NCBI GenBank assembly: GCA_025450075.1
Contig: JANWIC010000004.1
Coordinates: 1 to 47,894, forward strand
Source of the DNA: Patescibacteria group bacterium
GTDB lineage: Bacteria > Patescibacteriota > Dojkabacteria > JAKAPS01
Direction: 5' to 3'
Length of the DNA stretch: 47,894 nt
In this document: one piece after another, positions 35,339 to 42,042 of the stretch
Layout: every line of letters begins with the position of its first letter
How positions within the stretch are numbered: the stretch's first letter is position 1
Notes under the pieces: generated by a model
Databases searched by the model: none
Told to the model about the DNA's origin: nothing
What the model saw: the letters and a program-made list of their open reading frames with translations, nothing else
Translations under genes and position numbers: made by a program

Positions 35339-35723
35339 TTCTTTGTGATAATCCAAATATCTTTCTCACATCAACTCCTTCTTTCGGCTGTGTCCCATAT
35401 TTGTTATCATGATCTTCTCCAGGATATAACAGAAGAAAGATGAGGAGGATAAAGAATACGAGTGTATATGGAATTAGGATGATAAGGCTAATCCATCCAT
35501 TTAAGTTAATATCCTGCAGCCTTCTCCATAAAAGAGAGATATTAAACAAAAGAAGGATAATGTATACAATAGTTCCTAAAACATTTGGATGAATGAATAA
35601 AGGATTAAAGATCGAATTTACAATGCTTAACAAAACAAATCCTAACGAAAGTTCTAGTCTATTTAATCTATGGGCAAAGTATCTTTGGTAAAGGTCTTTA
35701 GGAAGATGTGTGATGTCATTCAT
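35316..35723 (-). CDS. DUF805 membrane protein
   Basis: The track starts at a GTG (35732); the ATG at 35723 (MNDITHLPKDLYQRYF) is preferred because an extended -10 (TGGTATAGT) ends 7 bases before it. The 135-residue protein has three to four helices and the DUF805 signature RRLQDINLNGW, then PGEDHDNKYGTQPKEG at the tail. DUF805 proteins are inner-membrane proteins of unknown function, found in many bacteria. It overlaps the convergent paralog-2 gene by 23 bases. Confidence 0.85.
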   Translation of the reverse strand: MNDITHLPKDLYQRYFAHRLNRLELSLGFVLLSIVNSIFNPLFIHPNVLGTIVYIILLLFNISLLWRRLQDINLNGWISLIILIPYTLVFFILLIFLLLYPGEDHDNKYGTQPKEGVDVRKIFGLSQRTNLVVGI

Positions 35724-35730
35724 ATCACAC

Positions 35731-35739
35731 ACTATACCA
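35731..35739 (-). promoter_or_regulatory. Extended -10 (TGGTATAGT) with leaderless spacing for DUF805 gene
   Basis: On the minus strand TGG-TATAGT is an extended -10 element, followed by 7 bases and the ATG at 35723. The GTG start at 35732 would fall inside the promoter, so it can be excluded. Confidence 0.5.
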
Positions 35740-35777
35740 AATTCATGAATGAATGTACATAAACTTGAGGTTTTTAT

Positions 35778-36275
35778 CTATTCCCATTTATCATCCGAAT
35801 CGTTATCCTTATCGAAGTGGTGTTTTCGGTTTCCGGATATGGTAAATGTTGCAGAGGTGTGATTTACTGAGGATGTAAAGATCACTTCATACTTCCCCCC
35901 ACTCACTTGCTTTCCGTTATTATCTTTCTGGTTCCAGGTAACAATATATAGACTAGGCATTTGCTGGACTGATGATCCAGAATATATACCTTGATAAATA
36001 ACTTTTCCTGAATTGAGCTTCACAATCTCCCAAGGTAATGATTGTCCTGGCTGGAGAAACAAAGGGTTCCGGGTGTTATTTATGAGACAAAATATAACAG
36101 TTTTACCTTTTTTGAATTTCGCTTTTTCCAATTGCACGAAATATCCCATTTTGGAAGGAGGTTGACAAAAAGAAGAGGAACCTACAGTTTGAGCAAAGCT
36201 TGCGCTGCTTCCTAGGGGCAAAAGAAATAATAACGAGGAGATAAAAACAATAACACTAGATAGTATCTTTTTCAT
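35778..36275 (-). CDS. Secreted BsuPI-like (proteinase-inhibitor-domain) protein
   Basis: A 165-residue protein with a clear signal peptide (MKKILSSVIVFISSLLFLLPLGSSASFAQ). The mature part is an Ig-like beta-sandwich; VTWNQKDNNGKQVSGGKYEVIFTS matches the strand and turn typical of the BsuPI (intracellular proteinase inhibitor) and FlgD-Ig families. Two Cys (SFCQPP and FCLINN) may form a disulfide. A charged His/Asp tail follows. Inhibitor activity is not implied. CATAAT ends 7 bases before the ATG, so a leaderless transcript is possible. It is divergent from the TipA-type gene. Confidence 0.72.
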   Translation of the reverse strand: MKKILSSVIVFISSLLFLLPLGSSASFAQTVGSSSFCQPPSKMGYFVQLEKAKFKKGKTVIFCLINNTRNPLFLQPGQSLPWEIVKLNSGKVIYQGIYSGSSVQQMPSLYIVTWNQKDNNGKQVSGGKYEVIFTSSVNHTSATFTISGNRKHHFDKDNDSDDKWE

Positions 36276-36347
36276 ACAGAATATTATGATATGTACAGCC
36301 TACAATACACCAATAGGGATATATTCTCAGTTTAAAATATTACAGGC

Positions 36348-36378
36348 TTGACATTGACCTAACGTTATTGTCTATACT
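36348..36378 (+). promoter_or_regulatory. MerR-type promoter (19-base spacer) for the TipA-like gene
   Basis: TTGACA (36348-36353), a 19-base spacer, then TATACT (36373-36378), which ends 6 bases before the ATG. MerR-family regulators act on promoters with unusually long 19-20 base spacers, which they twist to let RNA polymerase bind. The spacer holds an imperfect dyad around TAACGTTA, a likely binding site for the regulator itself. The transcript start would be on the ATG. Confidence 0.75.
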
Positions 36379-36384
36379 CTTCCT

Positions 36385-37143
36385 ATGAAAAAGAAATATA
36401 CAGTGCAACAAGTAGCTTCCATTGCCCATATAACACCAAGAACTTTACGATATTATGACAGTTTTGGACTTTTAGTCCCCTCTACAATTGGAGAGAATGG
36501 TTATCGGTATTATACCTTTGAAGATCTTTTACATTTGCAACACATTTTATTTTTTAAAGAATTGAGGTTTCCATTAAGAAAGATTAAGGAGATTATGCAA
36601 AATCCAGATTTTGATATCTTACAGGTTCTGCAATCACACAAGCAAATACTTGAACATGACAAAGAACGAATTGAAAAAATAATTGCAGCAATGCAAGAAG
36701 CAATACAAATGAAAGGAGGTGAAAGTAGTATGTCAACAGATGATATGTTTGCAGGATTTAACAAAAAAGAGCTTGAAGAATACAAAATAGAATCAGAAAA
36801 AAGATGGGGACACACTGATTCATACAAGCAGTCTCAAGAAAGAGTGAAAAACTTTTCAAAAGAAGATTGGGAAAAGATGAATACGGAAAGGGATGAAATC
36901 CTTACAAGCCTTTGTAAAGAAATGCATGCAGGGTATGATGATCCCGAGGTACAGAAGTTAATAGATGCATATTTTCAATATATGCAGCATTTCTATGATT
37001 GCAATTATGAAATATTCAAAGGATTAGGTGAAATGTATGTACAGGATGAGCGGTTTGCAAAAAATTTCAGAATATATGATGAGCACTTACCTGAATTTCT
37101 ACGAAATGCCATTACTTACTATTGTAATTCTCGTCAGAAATAG
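36385..37143 (+). CDS. TipA-type MerR-family regulator
   Basis: A 252-residue regulator. Residues 1-70 are a MerR DNA-binding domain (YTVQQVASIAHITPRTLRYYDSFGLL, GYRYYTFEDLLHLQHILFFKELRFPL), followed by a coiled-coil dimer helix (80-112) and a TipAS-like antibiotic/ligand-binding helical domain (about 116-252; TDSYKQSQERVKNFSKEDWEKM). TipAL from Streptomyces lividans binds thiopeptides; homologs sense various drugs. The promoter has the 19-base MerR spacer and starts on the ATG. Inside the gene an AAAGGAGGTGA ribosome site precedes an in-frame ATG (codon 116), so a short ligand-binding product can also be made. It is followed by a terminator-like hairpin. Confidence 0.9.
   Translation: MKKKYTVQQVASIAHITPRTLRYYDSFGLLVPSTIGENGYRYYTFEDLLHLQHILFFKELRFPLRKIKEIMQNPDFDILQVLQSHKQILEHDKERIEKIIAAMQEAIQMKGGESSMSTDDMFAGFNKKELEEYKIESEKRWGHTDSYKQSQERVKNFSKEDWEKMNTERDEILTSLCKEMHAGYDDPEVQKLIDAYFQYMQHFYDCNYEIFKGLGEMYVQDERFAKNFRIYDEHLPEFLRNAITYYCNSRQK
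36711..36732 (+). promoter_or_regulatory. Internal ribosome binding site and in-frame start for a TipAS-like product
   Basis: GAAAGGAGGTGAAAGTAGTATG: a near-perfect Shine-Dalgarno sequence (AAAGGAGGTGA) sits 7 bases before an ATG at 36730, in frame with the full-length gene at codon 116, exactly at the junction of the DNA-binding and ligand-binding parts. In S. lividans, tipA makes TipAL and TipAS in this way. No such strong ribosome site was noticed before other genes of this window. Confidence 0.7.
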
Positions 37144-37147
37144 CGGG

Positions 37148-37171
37148 AAGTCTTGCAGCGAGGCAAGACTT
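37148..37171 (+). terminator. Hairpin downstream of the TipA-like gene
   Basis: AAGTCTTGC-AGCGAG-GCAAGACTT is a perfect 9-base stem with a 6-base loop, 5 bases after the tipA-like stop. It is followed by TATCCTACATATTTTG, a weak T-rich tract. It is probably an intrinsic terminator that separates the regulator from the ROK gene. Confidence 0.65.
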
Positions 37172-37232
37172 TATCCTACATATTTTGTTAAAATGTTGTA
37201 CATGATACAATACATATGATCACCTTACAAAT

Positions 37233-38063
37233 ATGTATATAGCGATTGATATTGGAGGAACTACAATTCGAATTGCCTCAGCAAGAGACACTTCTATTCC
37301 CCACTTTGATGAAATTCAAAAATTTGAAATTGAGAATAACTATGAGAATGATCTCTCTCACATTGTTACCGCCATACATGAATTGTCACATGCCGAAATG
37401 CTTACCGCAATCGGATGTGGTTTTCCTGGCACGTTATCCGATGATAAACTTACAATACATTTAGCACCAAATCTTCCGGATTGGAATGGTAAATCGTTTG
37501 GCAAAGATTTAGAAAATGAGTTTCATACAACCGTGAAAATTGAAAATGATGATATGGTGGCCTCATTGGGTGAGGCTGCTTTTGGAAATGGAATCGGGTT
37601 AAATTTCACATATATCACCTGGGGAACTGGGATTGGTGCTGCTTTTGTAAGCCGCGATAATGGTCACATCTATATAAAACAGGTGGAGGCAGGGCACCAT
37701 ATTATAGTATGGCAAGATGGAAGGCCTTGCGGTTGCGGACAATATGGATGTGCTGAAGCATATATAGGTGGAGGAAATATAGAAAAGCATTATGGTAAAA
37801 GTGCAGGAGAATTAAACAATGAAGAATGGCATGAGATATGCGAATATGCTTCACAAGCGATTTTAAATATTATAGTTTTTAATCCAGTTTCTCGGGTAAT
37901 TATTGGAGGAGGGGTTGGAATTCATCAGAAAGAAAATATACAATATATATCAGAAGTAGTACACAGCCGATTACAGATTCAACCGATGCCTGAAATAGTA
38001 GAAGCAAAACTTGGTGATGATGCTGGGTTGTTTGGTTCACTTGCAATCCACACTTTACATTGA
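37233..38063 (+). CDS. ROK family sugar kinase (glucokinase-like)
   Basis: A 276-residue kinase that would phosphorylate a hexose such as glucose or N-acetylglucosamine/mannosamine. It has the ATP-binding start MYIAIDIGGTTIRIA, the catalytic loop IENDDMVASLGEA with Asp, the GTGIGAAFV phosphate loop, and the ROK zinc site CGCGQYGCAEAYIGG (with His in EAGHHI). The zinc site Cys residues are all present. An extended -10 (TGATACAAT) lies 21 bases upstream. It overlaps the convergent kinase-like remnant by 9 bases. Specificity is not readable. Confidence 0.88.
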   Translation: MYIAIDIGGTTIRIASARDTSIPHFDEIQKFEIENNYENDLSHIVTAIHELSHAEMLTAIGCGFPGTLSDDKLTIHLAPNLPDWNGKSFGKDLENEFHTTVKIENDDMVASLGEAAFGNGIGLNFTYITWGTGIGAAFVSRDNGHIYIKQVEAGHHIIVWQDGRPCGCGQYGCAEAYIGGGNIEKHYGKSAGELNNEEWHEICEYASQAILNIIVFNPVSRVIIGGGVGIHQKENIQYISEVVHSRLQIQPMPEIVEAKLGDDAGLFGSLAIHTLH

Positions 38064-38439
38064 ATTACGATTAATTCTTCCTTCCCCATTTTTAATACAG
38101 TCTATAATCTTATCCCAAGTCTGAGTAGGAGATAATAAAATATTATCAATTTGAAATGAATATTGGATATTTGTATTTCGTATTTGCTCATTTACCTGTT
38201 CTAATTCTTCTAAAGATTTAAATCCTTGTTGATGATTTTTGATTCTTTTTTGAATTTCATCGATTTGCGGATCGAGAGTAAAATGGAATATTTCGCAATT
38301 GCATTTTACACCATCTATTATCTCTTGAAGTTGTGTATTCAAATACAAGGCATTTCCTTCAAAAATAACAAATGTAAAATTTGAATTGAAAAATGAATCA
38401 ATTAATACACATGCTGAAAATAATTAAAGTTTGCATCAT
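38055..38439 (-). pseudogene. Remnant of a P-loop kinase-like gene (no P-loop, frameshift near its start)
   Basis: The tracked ORF begins at a TTG (38348), but the reading frame stays protein-like upstream to 38423: FTFVIFEGNALYLNTQLQEI, then IFHFTLDPQIDEIQKRIKNHQQGF. This resembles the second half of a small nucleoside/shikimate-kinase-like protein (Walker-B-like strand, then a strand followed by D..I..R). The N-terminal ATP loop is missing. A start ATG (38439) exists in another frame (MMQTLII), and one base has to be removed from a run of Ts near 38420 to join the two. It is therefore a broken or truncated gene. The start at 38439 overlaps the frame-corrected stop of the GNAT gene (ATGA). 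Confidence 0.6.
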
Positions 38440-38449
38440 ATGAAATGAG

Positions 38450-39064
38450 TTACAATATCATCAATTCCATTAAATGAAATCTCTTCAAAGTCTTAAAATT
38501 TTCTGATGGTAATCTCATCCTTCTATCTTTCACAGCTTTTCCCTGGCGTTCCATCCAATATTCTCCATTTGGAATAAAGCCTAATTTTTCCATAATATGC
38601 AATGAGGGGATATTATCAGACCAAGCGCCAAGATATGCTTCTCGTGCGTGAAGCTTCCCAAAACCAAATGAAAGTATTGCCTGAGTACTTTCAGTTGCTA
38701 ATCCATTACCTTGATGATCACTTCCAATCCAATATCCGCAACCAAATCCTCTAGCAACGGGAAATCGCTTTGCAAAAAGAGTAACCATTCCAATTGCGTT
38801 ATTATCAAAAAAAATTGTAAATGGTATATGCCAATCATTTTTATCCCAATTAGCAATACATCCTTCAATATCTTTTTGAAACTTCATCTCTAATTCTTCC
38901 TTCGACTTATCATAAAGTGCATCTTCTTGAAAATGCGGTTGGTTTTCAGGCTGAATTCCGTTTGATGCAGTAATTGCAAGCAATGATATCTCATCTATTT
39001 GAGGAATTTTCAGCAATAATCTTTTTGTTTGAATTGAAATAGAGTATAACCAATCATTTTGCAT
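38450..39064 (-). CDS. GNAT family N-acetyltransferase (RimJ/RimL type), frameshifted near its 3' end
   Basis: Acetyltransferase that would use acetyl-CoA to modify a protein N-terminus or small amine. ATG at 39064 (MQNDWLYSISIQTKRLLLK) is preferred over 39085 since an extended -10 ends 6 bases before it. The domain has RLLLKIPQIDE, FGCGYWIGSDHQGNGLATE (acetyl-CoA loop) and SLHIMEKLGFIPNGE. As read, the tail ends KTLKRFHLMELMIL. Adding one A to the AA pair near 38493 gives a more natural end, ENFKDFEEISFNGIDDIVTHFI, with a stop at 38436 that overlaps the next start. So the true end is probably 38436 and one base is missing in this sequence. Confidence 0.82.
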   Translation of the reverse strand: MQNDWLYSISIQTKRLLLKIPQIDEISLLAITASNGIQPENQPHFQEDALYDKSKEELEMKFQKDIEGCIANWDKNDWHIPFTIFFDNNAIGMVTLFAKRFPVARGFGCGYWIGSDHQGNGLATESTQAILSFGFGKLHAREAYLGAWSDNIPSLHIMEKLGFIPNGEYWMERQGKAVKDRRMRLPSENFKTLKRFHLMELMIL

Positions 39065-39070
39065 ATTTGT

Positions 39071-39079
39071 AGTATAACA
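39071..39079 (-). promoter_or_regulatory. Extended -10 (TGTTATACT) with leaderless spacing for the GNAT gene
   Basis: On the minus strand TGTTATACT is followed by 6 bases (ACAAAT) and the ATG at 39064. It supports that start. A similar ACAAATATG start region precedes the HAD gene at 40920. Confidence 0.5.
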
Positions 39080-39109
39080 TATCAATTATATGTAAAAGAA
39101 ATGATGAGA

Positions 39110-39841
39110 TTACAATCCGAAGAGATGAGGAACAATTGATCCAAGGACATAGCCGCCTAAAGCTGAAATGATTCCAACAATGACAATTTCTAATATGCTT
39201 TGTGCCATATTAATCTGAGCAAGTTTACCTTTTATTATGCCAACAATTACAAGAGCTAAGATGGTTAATAATAATGATATAAAGATTGCTGTGTGTACGG
39301 GAAAAAAGAAATATGCAATAAGTGGAAAAATTGATCCAACGATATATGAAATTCCAATTGTTATCGCTTCGGGGTATTGGACAGTTTGCGGGTCTACATT
39401 AATTCCTAATTCCTTTTCTACCATTGTCTTTTTGTATGAATGGTCATATTTATTCAATATTCCAGAAATCGTTGCTGCATCATCCGGTTGTATTCCTTCA
39501 AGTTCAAATAAGTATGCCATTTCTTTTAATTCATAAACAGGATCATTTTTAATCTCTAAAAATTCTTTTTGCACTTCTTTTTGATGTACTTGTGCCTCAG
39601 ATCTTCCGGAAATGAATTCTCCTGCACCCATAGATAATGCTCCAGCAAATGCTTCTGCAAGTCCAGCAACTATAACTGCGCGTGTATTCCCAGTTCCTCC
39701 TGCAACCGCACTTACCACTCCAACTGGTACAAGTAGACCATCCAAAGTCCCAAAAACAAATTCACGAATTCTACTAAGTCGTTCAATTCTTCCCTTTTCT
39801 GCAAATATTTTTTCTTTATGTATTTCGATGATCTTATCCAT
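39110..39841 (-). CDS. VIT1/CCC1-type iron or manganese transporter
   Basis: A 243-residue membrane protein. The start RLSRIREFVFGTLDGLLVPVGVVSAVAGG is the VIT1 (vacuolar iron transporter) signature. A charged cytosolic loop with Glu-rich stretches (AQVHQKEVQKEFLEIKNDPVYELKEM), which in VIT1 proteins binds metal, separates the first helices from the last three. It would move Fe2+ or Mn2+ across the membrane. TATACT ends 7 bases before the ATG, so a leaderless transcript is likely. It lies between the GNAT gene and a frameshifted membrane gene on the same strand. Confidence 0.88.
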   Translation of the reverse strand: MDKIIEIHKEKIFAEKGRIERLSRIREFVFGTLDGLLVPVGVVSAVAGGTGNTRAVIVAGLAEAFAGALSMGAGEFISGRSEAQVHQKEVQKEFLEIKNDPVYELKEMAYLFELEGIQPDDAATISGILNKYDHSYKKTMVEKELGINVDPQTVQYPEAITIGISYIVGSIFPLIAYFFFPVHTAIFISLLLTILALVIVGIIKGKLAQINMAQSILEIVIVGIISALGGYVLGSIVPHLFGL

Positions 39842-39848
39842 TAAACTT

Positions 39849-39854
39849 AGTATA
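39849..39854 (-). promoter_or_regulatory. -10 box (TATACT) with leaderless spacing for the VIT1-type gene
   Basis: On the minus strand TATACT is followed by 7 bases (AAGTTTA) and the ATG at 39841. The predicted transcript starts at the start codon. Confidence 0.5.
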
Positions 39855-39865
39855 CTAAAATGATC

Positions 39866-40290
39866 CTAAATCTTTTGTAATTTAGTTTGAGTTATCTTAG
39901 TAAGCACCCTTCTATTCTGAAGAAGGTAGATAGTTGCAATAATAGCACCAAAAAAGTTTAAATCTCCAATCATAAAAATTATCCAGAGTATCCAATCTTT
40001 TGTATGCAATAAATGGAAAAGAAATCCATATCCAAAAAGCATTAAAAATATTTCATTTCGGGCATAGAAGATAATTTGGATAAGGAAAAAAGATAAAAGA
40101 ATATAATAACCTGATTTGGTTTTATACAATAGGAAAAACCACCTAAAAACCAGATAAGTGTAGCAAGAAGGAGAAACAATCCGGAAATATTGATATGTGT
40201 TCCATACAAATGCAGGTTATATGGTAATTGAGCGATATAGTTTGCAATAACCGTTATATATGCAATTGTTAAAGGAACTGACTTTTTCAT
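39866..40290 (-). pseudogene. Small multi-pass membrane protein split by a single-base frameshift
   Basis: The track shows two overlapping minus-strand ORFs (40290-40042 and 40129-39866). They are two parts of one gene: the first runs MKKSVPLTIAY...LIWFLGGFSYC and the second ...LYKTKSGYYILLSFFLIQIIFYARNEIF...INR-like end. Adding one T to the T-run at about 40134-40138 joins them as LGGFFLLYKTKSGYYILLSF, a smooth four-helix membrane protein of about 141 residues. As read, the gene is broken. No family is recognised. It starts 10 bases after the frame-corrected stop of the HAD gene, so the two are probably one unit. Confidence 0.7.
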
Positions 40291-40308
40291 AAATATTTTC
40301 TCATTTTA

Positions 40309-40920
40309 TCATATTAAATTCATGTAACAACGCTTTACTTGATTCTTCTCTATGCTTTGGGTCGTAGAGGAAAGTTTGCCAACCATGCTTTTTAGCCCTA
40401 TCAATATGTTTTGTGTGTTTTCCACATACAATATTTGCTGTGGTGCAACATTAGCATTTACTGTTGCTAAATCGAATAGTTCGTCTTGTAGTTTAGTTAG
40501 TCCAACTTCACTTGAATCAAGAATTACATCCCAATCTACTTCTGGAAGAATTCCTGCATGTTTCATTGAAGCATACATGCCAGGATAAATCATAGTGAGC
40601 ACACCGACTTTGCAATTTGTATGCATTTCATTAATTACTGGCCAAATAGATGGATTCTTTTCAAATCTTGATACAAATCCATTCATTAATGAATATTCAT
40701 GAGGAATGTGTAAATTTAAACGATGATTCAATACTTCCTTAAAATGTTCAATATCCATATTTGTACATATACGCTGGTCGTACTCAGCATATATTGCATC
40801 GAACTTAGGATAATCCTCCGGATTTACTCCCAGTTCTTTCTTTAAATCTTCCCAACCATTGTTACCACTAAAGTCAATTTCAATTACTCCTCCTAAATCA
40901 AAATATACAAAAGAAATCAT
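40309..40920 (-). CDS. HAD-like hydrolase, frameshifted near its 3' end
   Basis: HAD phosphatase-like protein; the ATG at 40920 (MISFVYFDLGGVIEIDF) has the motif-1 start FDLGGV, in which the first Asp is the nucleophile. ILYVENTQ is the last acidic motif (motif IV-like), where the family usually has a VGD/VDD. As read, the tail LIGLKSMVGKLSSTTQ is not protein-like. Adding one A to the A-run at 40409-40412 restores KHIDRAKKHGWQTFLYDPK and an end at 40301. The first start in the track (40944) lies upstream of a TACAGT box, which ends 6 bases before 40920, so 40920 is preferred. Substrate unknown; the corrected gene lies beside the membrane gene. Confidence 0.82.
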   Translation of the reverse strand: MISFVYFDLGGVIEIDFSGNNGWEDLKKELGVNPEDYPKFDAIYAEYDQRICTNMDIEHFKEVLNHRLNLHIPHEYSLMNGFVSRFEKNPSIWPVINEMHTNCKVGVLTMIYPGMYASMKHAGILPEVDWDVILDSSEVGLTKLQDELFDLATVNANVAPQQILYVENTQNILIGLKSMVGKLSSTTQSIEKNQVKRCYMNLI

Positions 40921-41028
40921 ATTTGTACTGTAATATCTCAACAATTATATATCATTTTGAAAAGATATAGATATATTCTAAAAATTTTGATACAGTTGGG
41001 TTACAATCGGTTATATCAATCAATATCT

Positions 41029-42042
41029 ATGATACATGTCGGCATTATTGGAACAGGTTTTGGATATACTCAAGCTTCTGTGTTTTCACAGTTAAAGAAT
41101 TGTATTGTTGAAGGAATTTGTGGAAATGATTATGAAAAAACATTAAAAATTGCAAAAGAGCTGGGAATCAAGAAGGTGTATAGGGAGTATATTTCCATAC
41201 TTGAAGATAAAGATATAGATCTTGTATGCATTGCAAGCCCGAACATACTTCATGAAGAAATGTTTTACCAAGCATTAAAGTCGCATAAGCACATTATTCT
41301 AGAAAAACCTCCTGCAATAACATCAGAAAGAATTAAAAGAATGAAAGATGCTGCTGTTGGCTATGATAAGCTGATTATTGTTGATCATGAGATGCGATTC
41401 AACCCTATCATCACAAAAATGAAAGAGTTAATTGTGCGAATTGGAGATATTTCATATCTCCAGATTTCCCAATATACGAATAAGGGAAGTGATCCAAATG
41501 TATCTTATTCCTGGATGAACCAAGCAGAAGCAGGAGGTGGACAAATTTTACTAATGGGTACCCATCTTATCGATTTATCTCGATACATACTTGATATGCC
41601 TCATGTGATAAATGGAAAAATCTATACCCATATTTTGACGCCTGAAAGGGTTGATAATCAAAATATGATACATGCGATAACGGCTGAAGAACAATTTGAA
41701 GCAATGATGGTCACCGATATGCAATGCGTCATTTCGCTAACAAACACAACTTACAGCTTTGGTTACAAGGATTTTGAAATAAAGATATTGGGTAAGAATG
41801 GTATAATCATGTATAGCGATCAATTAGGACTTATCTATTCTCAATCAAATGACAAAATCGAGAATATTTTGATAGATGATGAACTCTCTCATATCAAGGC
41901 TGGCGGATCTTTCGTATCAAAATCATTTAAGTATTTTGCAGATAGTGTTATTAAATATTTGAATAAAGAATTAATATTTCTTCCTGGATGTTCACTGCAA
42001 GAAGCTGAAGAGAACTTGCGAATTCTAGAATCTTTATCTTAA
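41029..42042 (+). CDS. Gfo/Idh/MocA family oxidoreductase
   Basis: NAD(P)-dependent sugar or sugar-nucleotide dehydrogenase-like protein of 337 residues. The ATG at 41029 (MIHVGIIGTGFGYTQ) puts the Rossmann loop GxGxGx at the N-terminus as usual, so the track start at 40957 is too long. Other signs are DLVCIASPNILHEEM, the EKPPA motif (ILEKPPAIT) with its catalytic Lys, and a middle/C-terminal beta domain with GGGQILLMGTHLIDLSRY, where the His near MGTHLIDL is typical of the family. It could act on inositol, aldoses or UDP-sugars; no specific substrate is readable. Its 3' end overlaps the convergent 657-residue gene by 4 bases. Confidence 0.88.
   Translation: MIHVGIIGTGFGYTQASVFSQLKNCIVEGICGNDYEKTLKIAKELGIKKVYREYISILEDKDIDLVCIASPNILHEEMFYQALKSHKHIILEKPPAITSERIKRMKDAAVGYDKLIIVDHEMRFNPIITKMKELIVRIGDISYLQISQYTNKGSDPNVSYSWMNQAEAGGGQILLMGTHLIDLSRYILDMPHVINGKIYTHILTPERVDNQNMIHAITAEEQFEAMMVTDMQCVISLTNTTYSFGYKDFEIKILGKNGIIMYSDQLGLIYSQSNDKIENILIDDELSHIKAGGSFVSKSFKYFADSVIKYLNKELIFLPGCSLQEAEENLRILESLS

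Noticed and set aside
36301-36340. Possible riboswitch or attenuator upstream of the TipA-like gene
   Set aside because: The promoter analysis places the transcript start on the ATG, which leaves no leader for such an element.
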